This document shows, in pieces, positions 1-6,321 of a stretch of DNA of 10,543 nucleotides. The stretch spans positions 1-10,543 of the forward strand of contig CAZEZY010000082.1 in assembly GCA_964516635.1 (NCBI GenBank), written 5' to 3'. Positions within the stretch are counted from its first letter, which is position 1; every line of letters begins with the position of its first letter. This DNA comes from CAZEZY01 sp964516635 (lineage in GTDB: Bacteria; Pseudomonadota; Gammaproteobacteria; Burkholderiales; Burkholderiaceae_C). The notes beneath the pieces are model-generated. The model was not told the origin of the DNA and searched no databases. It worked only from the letters and a program-made list of their open reading frames with translations. The translations under genes were made by a program, and so were the position numbers.

Positions 1-147
1 CATGCCGGCCAGCGCGGCATAGGCCACGCCTTGGGGAATCACCATCAGGCCGATGCTGAGTCCAGAAAGGGCGTCCCCACGCAACAGACCCGAAGTGGGC
101 CGGGGCCATTGGAGAAAGGGAAACAGGCTGTGCAGGCGCTTGCTCAT
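1..147 (-). CDS. SulP-family anion transporter, N-terminal 49 codons (truncated by window edge)
   Basis: Translating leftwards from ATG 147-145 gives 49 residues with no stop, and the gene continues past base 1. The peptide begins MSKRLHSLFPFLQWPRPT and goes on to a GDALSGLSIGLMVIPQGVAYA segment. This matches the family signature at the start of the first membrane helix of SulP (SLC26-like) sulfate/bicarbonate permeases: a short cytoplasmic leader, an aspartate before the helix, then a PQGVAYA-like motif. The product should be an inner-membrane anion transporter taking up sulfate, bicarbonate or a similar anion; substrate cannot be told from this fragment. The start lies 9 bases after the stop of the upstream histidine kinase gene, so the two are probably cotranscribed. 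No good Shine-Dalgarno sequence precedes it, which suggests translational coupling. An in-frame TTG two codons upstream is an alternative start. The STAS domain expected at the C-terminus is outside the window. Confidence 0.82.
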   Translation of the reverse strand, partial: MSKRLHSLFPFLQWPRPTSGLLRGDALSGLSIGLMVIPQGVAYAALAGM

Positions 148-156
148 GCACAAGGG

Positions 157-1827
157 TCAGAGGGCCGGCAAGCTGAAGCAGAACATACTGCCCACGCCTG
201 GCTCGCTCTGCGCCCAGATGCGCCCGCCGTGGCGTTCCACGATCCGGCGACACAGCGCCAGGCCGATGCCGGTGCCTTCGAATTCGGTGGCGCGGTGCAG
301 GCGCTGGAACATGCCGAACAGGCGGTCGGCCCGCTTCGGGTTGAAACCGACGCCGTTGTCGTGCACCTCGAACACCCATTCGTGCGGCGCTTGGCCAGCA
401 GCGATGGGCCTGCAAAGGATGCGGATGGTGGCGGGCACGCGGTGGCGGCTGTATTTGAGGGCATTGGCCAGCAGGTTGTCCCAGACCTGACTCAGCAGGG
501 TCGGGTCACCCGCGATGGTGGGCAGTTCGGGAGGCAGTGCCCAGCAGACCTCGCCTTCGGGGCGCTGCAAGGCGGGGTCGTGCCGCACCCGGTTCAGGCT
601 GGAATGGAGCAGGTCGGCCATGGCCACGGGTCTGCGTTGCAGAGGGGCACGTCCCAGTTTGGAGAAGGCGAGCAAGCCCTCGATCAGATCGCCCATGTGC
701 CGAGCCGACTCGGCCACCGTGTCCAGGTGCCGGAGGGCATCCGGGGGGGCATCGGGCCCCAGGTCTTCCCGCAGGAGTTCCACGAAACTGCCGATGTGGC
801 GCAAGGGGGCACGCAGGTCGTGAGACACCGAGCTGGAAAACGCCTCCAGATCGTGGTTCATGTCCTGCAGCTCACGCGTGCGCTCCTCGATCCGGGTTTC
901 CAGCGCGGCATTGAGTTCCTGCAGCGTGTCGACCAGCCGCTTGTTTTCCGTCATGTCACGCATCAGGCAGGCGTAGCCGATGGCTTCCCCGCTCGGGTGG
1001 TCAAACAGGGCGGTCAGCGAGGTGTGGGCCCAGAACAGTGAGCCATCGGCACGGCGCTGCCAGCCCGGGGTCTCGCTCTGGCCAAGCAGGGCGGCTCTTT
1101 CCACGCCCAGCGTCATGGGGTCCGTCAGGTCGCTGGCCGGGCTGCCGGCGGGCACAAAATGGGTCAGGTCCTTGTCGCGCATCTGCTCGGCGGTGTAGCC
1201 GGTCAGGCGCTGTGCACTGGGCGTCCAGTCCGATACGCAGCCATCGGCGTCGAGGAAGAAAATGGCGGCGTCCCGGAGGCCCTCTGCCAGCAGGCGAAGA
1301 TGCGCGTCCATGTCGGCCCGTTCACGGGAGCCCACCTGGTGAGCCTGTGCCAGCAGGGCGGCATGGTGCTTGTCGGTCTGGTCATCCAGGTGCAGGAAGA
1401 TGCCCTGGATGCACTCGCCCACGGTGTCGGGCTGCACCCGGATGCTGACCTGTCGAAGACCGCGAACCGGGTGCTCGAAGCGGTCTTCAAAACCCGTGTC
1501 CATGCCCAGCAGCGCAGCCGACAGATAAGGCTGCAGGGCCTCCATCAGGGCAGGGTCCAGACAGTCAGGCAGGCCATGCGCGGAAAGGTCCTCATCGGGG
1601 AGGGCGGCCCTGATCCAGCTGCGGGCCTCCTGGTTCACCAGCCGGCAGTTCAGCTGCGTGTCCAGACAGAACAGGGCCCCCGGCCAGTGCTCCACCAGAC
1701 GGCGCAACCGTGACGAGTCGGTGTCGTCCGGGGCGTCGGCACTTTCGGTTCGCACCGGCGACAGATCGGCATACAGCGCGTCGAAAAACGCCTGGGCCAG
1801 CTTCTCCTCGATCGGCTCCGAGTTCAT
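157..1827 (-). CDS. Soluble PAS-PAS sensor histidine kinase
   Basis: The 556-residue protein has no membrane segment or signal peptide, so it is probably a cytoplasmic sensor. Numbering from the ATG at 1827, a first PAS-like fold spans about 43-152. A second, clearer PAS with PAC tail spans about 179-296 (RRADGSLFWAHTSL, then MRDMTENK). A short coiled-coil linker (about 297-325) leads to the HisKA domain with H-box SHDLRAPL, whose phosphoacceptor is His336. The HATPase domain has an N-box near 450-460 (DNLLANALKYS), G1 DNGVGF (490-495) and G2 GTGIGLAL (518-525), and the protein ends just after the fold, with no receiver. The H-box and linker resemble phytochrome-type kinases, but there is no GAF/PHY region. 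An in-frame GTG at 1866 would add 13 residues; neither start has a strong ribosome site, and ATG was preferred because the extension looks non-conserved. No response regulator lies nearby, so ligand and partner are unknown. It sits between glcD and the SulP transporter gene. Confidence 0.9.
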   Translation of the reverse strand: MNSEPIEEKLAQAFFDALYADLSPVRTESADAPDDTDSSRLRRLVEHWPGALFCLDTQLNCRLVNQEARSWIRAALPDEDLSAHGLPDCLDPALMEALQPYLSAALLGMDTGFEDRFEHPVRGLRQVSIRVQPDTVGECIQGIFLHLDDQTDKHHAALLAQAHQVGSRERADMDAHLRLLAEGLRDAAIFFLDADGCVSDWTPSAQRLTGYTAEQMRDKDLTHFVPAGSPASDLTDPMTLGVERAALLGQSETPGWQRRADGSLFWAHTSLTALFDHPSGEAIGYACLMRDMTENKRLVDTLQELNAALETRIEERTRELQDMNHDLEAFSSSVSHDLRAPLRHIGSFVELLREDLGPDAPPDALRHLDTVAESARHMGDLIEGLLAFSKLGRAPLQRRPVAMADLLHSSLNRVRHDPALQRPEGEVCWALPPELPTIAGDPTLLSQVWDNLLANALKYSRHRVPATIRILCRPIAAGQAPHEWVFEVHDNGVGFNPKRADRLFGMFQRLHRATEFEGTGIGLALCRRIVERHGGRIWAQSEPGVGSMFCFSLPAL

Positions 1828-1913
1828 GCCACAACTGTACCCGATGGGACGTGGGTCAGTCTTCACATCTCAGGGATGATGGAGGGGGCCGATGCCCTTG
1901 CACCAGACAAGCC

Positions 1914-3416
1914 TCAGAATCGTGGGAGATCGGGGTGCTTGATCTGTCCGCCTCGAACCAGCATCTTGCCGTATTCGGCACAGCGGTGAAGGGTGGGGAT
2001 CACCTTGCCGGGGTTCAGCAGTCCTTTGGGGTCGAAGGCCCGCTTGACGGCAAACATCTGCTCGTTTTCCTCTGGCGAGAACTGCACGCACATGCTGTTG
2101 AGCTTTTCCACCCCCACGCCGTGCTCACCCGTCACGGTGCCACCCATGGCCACACTGGTTTCCAGGATGTCGGCCCCGAACAGCTCGCAGCGGTGCAACT
2201 GGTCAGGGTCGTTGGCATCGAACAGGATCAGTGGGTGCAGGTTGCCGTCGCCCGCATGGAAGACGTTCAGGCACTTGAGGCCGTACTTCTGTTCCATGCC
2301 CGCAATCGCTTCAAGGATGTCGGCCACCCGCTTGCGCGGAATGGTGCTGTCCATGCACATGTAGTCCGGGCTGATGCGTCCGCTGGCCGGAAAGGCGTTT
2401 TTGCGGCCGCTCCAGAACTTCAGGCGCTGGGCTTCGTCGCGGCTCACGGCGATGGCCGTGGCGCCGGCCTGGCGCAGCACCTCGCTCATGCGGCCGATCT
2501 CTTCCTCCACCTCTTCGGGGGTGCCGTCGCTTTCGCACAGCAGGATGGCCGCCGCATTCAGGTCGTAGCCGGCGTGAACGAAATCCTCGACCGCCACCGT
2601 CATGGGGCCGTCCATCATCTCGAGCCCGGCCGGGATGATGCCGGCGGCGATCACCGCAGCCACGGCTTCGCCAGCCTTGCGGACGTCGTCGAAGCTGGCC
2701 ATGATGCAGCGGGCCAGTTGCGGCTTGGGCACCAGCTTCACCGTGACCTCGGTGGCCACGGCCAGCATGCCTTCGCTGCCGATCAGCACCGCCAGCAGGT
2801 CGAAACCCGCGCTGTCGAGCGCCGTGCCGCCAAACGTCACCGGTTCACCCTCGATGGTGTAGCCGCGAACCTGCAGGATGTTGTGGACCGTGAGGCCGTA
2901 CTTGAGGCAGTGGACACCACCCGAATTCTCGGCCACGTTGCCGCCGATGGTGCAGGCGATCTGGCTGCTCGGGTCCGGGGCGTAATACAGCCCGAACGGG
3001 GCAGCCGCCTCGCTGATGGCGAGGTTGCGGACCCCCGCTTGCACCACGGCCGTCTGGGCCAGCGGGTCCACGTTCAGGATGCGGTTGAACTTGGCCAGCG
3101 ACAACGTCACCCCCATCGCATGCGGCATGGCACCGCCTGAAAGGCCCGTGCCCGCGCCGCGGGCCACCACCGGCACATCGAGCAGATGGCAGGCGCGCAA
3201 GACCCCCTGCACCTGATCTTCCGTTTCGGGCAGGGCCACACACAGCGGACGCTCGCGGTAGGCGGTGAGCCCATCGCACTCGTAGGGTGTGGTGTCTTCC
3301 GGGGTGTAGAGCAGGGCGTGCGGCGGCAGCACGGCCTGCAGCGCATGAACCACTTCAGCCTGTCGGGCCGCACGGCTCAAGGCCTGTTGTTCGGGGGTTT
3401 CAACGGGGGCATTCAT
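1914..3416 (-). CDS. glcD: FAD-linked glycolate oxidase subunit GlcD
   Basis: The 500-residue protein matches the usual GlcD length (about 499 in E. coli). An FAD_binding_4 (PCMH) domain covers roughly residues 55-195, with the pyrophosphate-binding motif VARGAGTGLSGGA (84-96) and the segment IGGNVAENSGG (157-167). A FAD-oxidase C-terminal domain follows, with VFHAGDGNLHP (385-395) and TGEHGVGVEKL (429-439), both typical of the GlcD/D-lactate/D-2-hydroxyglutarate dehydrogenase superfamily. GlcD oxidises glycolate to glyoxylate in the cytoplasm or at the membrane, normally as a complex with GlcE (second flavin subunit) and GlcF (iron-sulfur subunit). Neither glcE nor glcF follows here: the next gene is a histidine kinase. 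The protein may pair with GlcEF encoded elsewhere, or may oxidise another 2-hydroxy acid such as D-lactate. The upstream GcvA-type LysR gene in the same orientation, 78 bases away, is a candidate regulator. The ribosome site is weak. Confidence 0.9.
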   Translation of the reverse strand: MNAPVETPEQQALSRAARQAEVVHALQAVLPPHALLYTPEDTTPYECDGLTAYRERPLCVALPETEDQVQGVLRACHLLDVPVVARGAGTGLSGGAMPHAMGVTLSLAKFNRILNVDPLAQTAVVQAGVRNLAISEAAAPFGLYYAPDPSSQIACTIGGNVAENSGGVHCLKYGLTVHNILQVRGYTIEGEPVTFGGTALDSAGFDLLAVLIGSEGMLAVATEVTVKLVPKPQLARCIMASFDDVRKAGEAVAAVIAAGIIPAGLEMMDGPMTVAVEDFVHAGYDLNAAAILLCESDGTPEEVEEEIGRMSEVLRQAGATAIAVSRDEAQRLKFWSGRKNAFPASGRISPDYMCMDSTIPRKRVADILEAIAGMEQKYGLKCLNVFHAGDGNLHPLILFDANDPDQLHRCELFGADILETSVAMGGTVTGEHGVGVEKLNSMCVQFSPEENEQMFAVKRAFDPKGLLNPGKVIPTLHRCAEYGKMLVRGGQIKHPDLPRF

Positions 3417-3494
3417 GCGACTCAGTGTAGGCCAACACCGGCCGAAGCGGTTGAAAAAACCTTCAAACCTTTGTGAAGCCCGCAGCGAGGGCGC
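3417..3494 (-). promoter_or_regulatory. lysR-glcD intergenic region with inverted repeat
   Basis: This 78-base gap lies between the LysR stop and the glcD start. It holds a perfect inverted repeat, TTGAA-N6-TTCAA (3451-3466), centred about 42 bases upstream of the glcD ATG, with an imperfect dyad beside it (CAAC at 3433 to GTTG at 3449-3452). On the leftward strand a TACACT hexamer sits about 8 bases before the start codon, but no -35 hexamer lies at a normal distance. The repeat is a plausible operator, though its even spacing does not fit the classical T-N11-A LysR core. No terminator with a T-run is seen in the transcribed direction. Confidence 0.35.
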
Positions 3495-4379
3495 TCAGTC
3501 CATCGCCTTCTTGAGCCATTCCGCAAACGCGGCGCATTCCCAGCGGTCCATGGTGCCCGTGCGCCAGCAGAGGTAATGCGCGTGGGGGCTGGGAATGGGG
3601 TTGCGGAACACAACGGTATCGCCCAGGCGGACCAGCGATCCGTTTTCCAGCCATGGTGCACCCAGCTTGTGACGGACCAGCGCCACGCCCATCCCGGCGG
3701 CGGCGCCATCGCACATCAGGCCGATGTCGTTGAATTGCGAGCCATCGGTGGGCTCCGGCCAGTCGAGGTGCTGGGCCGCAAACCAGGTGCGCCAGGGTTC
3801 CAGCGGGCTGCGAAGCAGCGGCACGCCCTCCAGGTCTTCGGCGGTTTCAAACGGCCCATGTTCCCGGACAAAAGAGGGCGATGCCAGGGGGGTGACCACG
3901 TCTTTCATCAGGCAGAGGTGTTCGACGTCGGCGTAGCGGCCCGTTCCGAAGCGGATGGTGAGGTCGGCGTCTTCGGCCACCACGTCGAGCAAGGGGATGC
4001 TCACCTGAAGCGTGAGGTCGATTTCGGGGTAGGCTTCGGCGAACAGCTTGAGCCGTGGCATGACCATGGAGCGCGCAAAAGTGGGCGTGATGGCCAGCCG
4101 CAGCTTGCGGCGCCCCGGATTGGCCTGCCGGCTGGGAAAGCGTTGGAGGGTGTTCAGCCCCTCGCGCACATGGGCGAGGTATTCGCTGCCTTCGGTGGTG
4201 AGCGAAAAATCCGCCCGGCCAAACAGCTTCACGCCCAGGATCTGCTCCAGTTGCTTGACGCGGTGGCTCACGGCGCTGGGGGTCACGCACAGCTCCTCGG
4301 CCGCCTGCGTGACGCTGCGCAGGCGCGCCAGCGCCTCGAAGGTGAGCAGACACTGGATGGGAGGGATGCGGACGGCCAT
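3495..4379 (-). CDS. GcvA-type LysR-family transcriptional regulator
   Basis: The 294-residue protein is a full-length LysR regulator. A winged helix-turn-helix lies at about residues 6-66, with the family pattern TFEALARLRSVTQAAEEL then TPSAVSHRVKQLE for the recognition helix. A periplasmic-binding-protein-like effector domain spans about 93-290. The opening RIPPIQCLLTFEALAR, the RFGTGRYADVE segment (143-153) and the AFAEWL tail are typical of the GcvA subgroup, whose founder controls the glycine cleavage system; that does not fix the target or ligand here. The gene starts 9 bases after the purU stop and precedes glcD by 78 bases on the same strand. It therefore probably shares a transcript with purU, and purU, glcD or glycine/one-carbon genes elsewhere are reasonable targets. 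It is not divergent from a neighbour, unlike many LysR regulators. The ribosome site is weak, fitting coupling to purU. Confidence 0.9.
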   Translation of the reverse strand: MAVRIPPIQCLLTFEALARLRSVTQAAEELCVTPSAVSHRVKQLEQILGVKLFGRADFSLTTEGSEYLAHVREGLNTLQRFPSRQANPGRRKLRLAITPTFARSMVMPRLKLFAEAYPEIDLTLQVSIPLLDVVAEDADLTIRFGTGRYADVEHLCLMKDVVTPLASPSFVREHGPFETAEDLEGVPLLRSPLEPWRTWFAAQHLDWPEPTDGSQFNDIGLMCDGAAAGMGVALVRHKLGAPWLENGSLVRLGDTVVFRNPIPSPHAHYLCWRTGTMDRWECAAFAEWLKKAMD

Positions 4380-4388
4380 GCTCGCAGC

Positions 4389-5237
4389 TTAACGGAAGAC
4401 CACCGTCTTGTGGCCGTTGAGCAGCACGCGGTGTTCGCTGTGCCACTTCACGGCACGGGCCAGCACCTGGCTTTCGGTGTCGCGGCCAATCGCGGTGAGG
4501 TCGTCCACCGTCATGCTGTGGTCCACCCGGGCCACGTCCTGCTCGATGATGGGGCCTTCGTCCAGGTCGGCCGTCACGTAGTGGGCCGTGGCACCGATCA
4601 GCTTGACGCCCCGGTCGTGCGCCTGGTAGTAAGGCTTGGCACCCTTGAAGCTGGGCAGAAAGCTGTGGTGGATGTTGATGGCCTTGCCCGCCAGCTGTTC
4701 GCACAGGCCGTTGGACAGGATCTGCATGTAGCGCGCCAGCACCACGAGTTCGGCCTGCTCCTGCTGGATGATCTCCAGTTGCCGGGCCTCGACCTGGGCC
4801 TTGGTGGCTGCCGTGACGGGCAAGTGGTGGAAGGGGATGTTGTAACTGGCGGCCAGTTGGTAGAAATCGCGGTGATTGCTGATGATGGCCCGGATGTCGA
4901 GTCGCAGCAGTCCGCTTTTCCAGCGGAACAGCAAGTCGTTGAGGCAATGGCCCTGCTGGCTCACCAGCAGCACCGTTCGCATGGGCGCGTTCAGGGCGTG
5001 CAGGCCCCACAGCATCAGATGGGCCTGGGCAAAAGCCTGCACCTGCTGGCGCAGGGCGTCGGCCGCCACGCCATCGCAGACAAACTGCACCCGCATGAAA
5101 AACAGACCGGTGTCGTGGTCGTTGTACTGGGCGGCTTCCTCGATGTTGCCACCCTGCGCCAGCAGAAAGCCCGAAACGGCATGCACAATGCCGGGCTTGT
5201 CCTTGCAGGACAAGGTCAGAACGTAAGTCGGATTCAT
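4389..5237 (-). CDS. purU: Formyltetrahydrofolate deformylase PurU
   Basis: PurU hydrolyses 10-formyl-THF to THF and formate, balancing the one-carbon pool and, in E. coli, supplying formate to PurT. The 282-residue product is close to E. coli PurU (280). An N-terminal ACT domain covers about 5-85 (begins YVLTLSCKDKPGIVHAVSGF), and a formyltransferase/hydrolase domain follows from about 90. The catalytic triad of the family is present: Asn188 and His190 in INIHHSFLPSF, and Asp226 in LDEGPII. The 38-residue Asn-to-Asp spacing matches formyltransferase relatives. The ORF is open 33 codons further upstream, but that extension is low-complexity and arginine-rich, whereas ATG 5237 begins exactly at the conserved ACT domain. 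A GGCGG-type ribosome site lies just before this ATG, in a possible hairpin. The LysR gene follows 9 bases later. Confidence 0.95.
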   Translation of the reverse strand: MNPTYVLTLSCKDKPGIVHAVSGFLLAQGGNIEEAAQYNDHDTGLFFMRVQFVCDGVAADALRQQVQAFAQAHLMLWGLHALNAPMRTVLLVSQQGHCLNDLLFRWKSGLLRLDIRAIISNHRDFYQLAASYNIPFHHLPVTAATKAQVEARQLEIIQQEQAELVVLARYMQILSNGLCEQLAGKAINIHHSFLPSFKGAKPYYQAHDRGVKLIGATAHYVTADLDEGPIIEQDVARVDHSMTVDDLTAIGRDTESQVLARAVKWHSEHRVLLNGHKTVVFR

Positions 5238-5343
5238 GATCCGCCGATTGTCGCAGGACCGGCGGTCAGTGGGTTCGGGTGCCCGTTTCAGCCGTCCCGG
5301 AGGGTGCGCGTGATCAGCTCTTGCAGCACGGCGCACAACATGC
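5238..5343 (-). promoter_or_regulatory. panE-purU intergenic region, candidate purU leader with dyads
   Basis: This 106-base gap has no terminator with a T-run after panE and no convincing sigma-70 promoter. Two overlapping dyads lie just before purU. One is a perfect 11-base palindrome, GACCG-G-CGGTC (5257-5267), about 20 bases upstream of the ATG. The other pairs CCGCCG (5241-5246) with CGGCGG (5260-5265) across 13 bases. In the leftward mRNA the second would fold so that the purU ribosome-binding stretch is in the stem. A 17-codon open frame starts 2 bases after the panE stop (5341-5288) but has no ribosome site and no recognisable product. Confidence 0.3.
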
Positions 5344-6234
5344 CTAAGCCGGATTTTCGGCGATTTTCACCAGGGTGTGCAGCAAACGGTTGGCGGGGAC
5401 GGGCAGCGCATGGGCCGCCGCCCGCCGCATCACATAGCCATTGAGGTGGTCGATTTCGCTGGGGTGGCTCCGCATCACGTCTCGGGCGGTGGACGAGATC
5501 TGGGTGGCCATGGTCTCGGCAATGCGTTCGATCGCCGCCCAGGTGTCGCCGGCAACGGTCACCCCATCTGCCCGGGCCACCGCCAGGCATTCGCGCTCGA
5601 TGTCGCGCATCACGTCCCAGATGCCGGCGTGCCGAACCAGCTGCCCATACGGCAGGCGGGTCAGGGCCGACAGGGCGTTGTACGCGCAGTTGATGACCAG
5701 CTTGGCCCAGAGTTCGCCGATCACGTGCTCGGACAGGCCCACCGGGATGCCGGACTTCGCGCAATCGGCGATCAGCGCAGCGTCGCCTTCGTAGGGGCTG
5801 ATCACCAGCTCACCACGGCCGTGGTGTTGCACATGCCCCGGCCCTGCCATGCCGCAGGCCACGTAAACCACCGCAGGGATCACCGGGCGTCCTAGCACCG
5901 AGGCCAGTCTGGGCGCGTTGTCCACGCCATTCTGGAGGCTGAGCACCACGGCGCCGGCCTTCAGGTGCGGACGCATCCGTTCGCCCGCGGTTTCGGTGTC
6001 GGTGGACTTGACGCAGAACAGCACCACGTCGGCATCGGTCACGCCGTCGGGGTCGGTCGAGGCATCCACGGGAATCTGCTCGTCAAAGGTGAGGGCCTGC
6101 AGCCGCAAGCCGCGCTGCTGAAACGCTTCCACGTGCGTGGATCGCCCCACCAGCGTGACCGAGTGGCCGGCACGGGCCAGCATGCCCCCGTAAAAACAGC
6201 CGACAGCGCCGGCGCCCATGATGGCGTACTTCAT
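5344..6234 (-). CDS. panE: 2-dehydropantoate 2-reductase (ketopantoate reductase)
   Basis: The protein reduces ketopantoate to pantoate with NADPH, a step toward pantothenate and coenzyme A. The 296 residues match the family's length. The N-terminal Rossmann fold starts at residue 1 with the dinucleotide motif GAGAVG (7-12), and Arg31 in LVGRS is placed to bind the NADPH 2'-phosphate. LQNGVDN (100-106) carries the conserved Asn102. The C-terminal helical domain has LWAKLVINCAYN (175-186), with Lys178 as the catalytic lysine, and SEIDHLNGY (259-267), with the substrate-binding Glu260. The start is well supported: a strong GGAGGA ribosome site (6246-6241) lies 6 bases upstream. The gene is divergent from glmU across an 87-base gap and is first in the leftward series. 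Related paralogues act on other 2-keto acids, so the exact substrate is likely but not proven. Confidence 0.92.
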   Translation of the reverse strand: MKYAIMGAGAVGCFYGGMLARAGHSVTLVGRSTHVEAFQQRGLRLQALTFDEQIPVDASTDPDGVTDADVVLFCVKSTDTETAGERMRPHLKAGAVVLSLQNGVDNAPRLASVLGRPVIPAVVYVACGMAGPGHVQHHGRGELVISPYEGDAALIADCAKSGIPVGLSEHVIGELWAKLVINCAYNALSALTRLPYGQLVRHAGIWDVMRDIERECLAVARADGVTVAGDTWAAIERIAETMATQISSTARDVMRSHPSEIDHLNGYVMRRAAAHALPVPANRLLHTLVKIAENPA

Positions 6235-6321
6235 CGCAGGTCCTCCAGTTGGTGGGGGACATCGTATCCTGAGTTGATAATCCCGACCTGAGGCGCGATG
6301 GCGCTCGAATCAGGAGAACCT
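6235..6321. promoter_or_regulatory. Divergent panE/glmU control region
   Basis: These 87 bases must carry the promoters of both panE (leftward) and glmU (rightward), unless transcription enters from elsewhere. A GATAAT hexamer (6276-6281) is a good -10 candidate for glmU, but the best -35-like match (TTGGTG, 6249-6254) is 21 bases away, so the promoter call is weak. A CCTGAG hexamer occurs twice in direct orientation (6268-6273 and 6287-6292), 19 bases apart. The leftward ribosome site GGAGGA overlaps the left edge, and the glmU site lies at the right edge. Confidence 0.4.
6312..6317 (+). promoter_or_regulatory. glmU ribosome-binding site
   Basis: AGGAGA, 4 bases before ATG 6322, decides the glmU start. 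The ORF is also open from ATG 6298, but no comparable site precedes that codon and the extra eight residues precede the conserved N-terminus. Confidence 0.7.

Noticed and set aside
31..1041. A 336-codon + strand open frame opposite the histidine kinase gene
   Set aside because: The kinase on the other strand has all expected catalytic motifs. The + strand translation matches no family and looks like a compositional shadow.
1710..3140. A 476-codon + strand open frame opposite glcD
   Set aside because: It overlaps complete, conserved glcD and its translation has no recognisable motif.
5238..5336. A 33-codon N-terminal extension of purU from 5336
   Set aside because: The extension is arginine-rich with no homology pattern, and the ACT domain begins right at ATG 5237. 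The 282-residue product matches the family length.
5288..5341. A 17-codon ORF directly after panE
   Set aside because: No ribosome site precedes it and no feature supports a product. It is likely chance.
3576..5444. A 622-codon open frame on the + strand across lysR and purU
   Set aside because: It lies opposite well-conserved genes in GC-rich DNA, where long shadow frames are expected. Its translation has low-complexity His/Gln/Gly-rich content and no recognisable domain.
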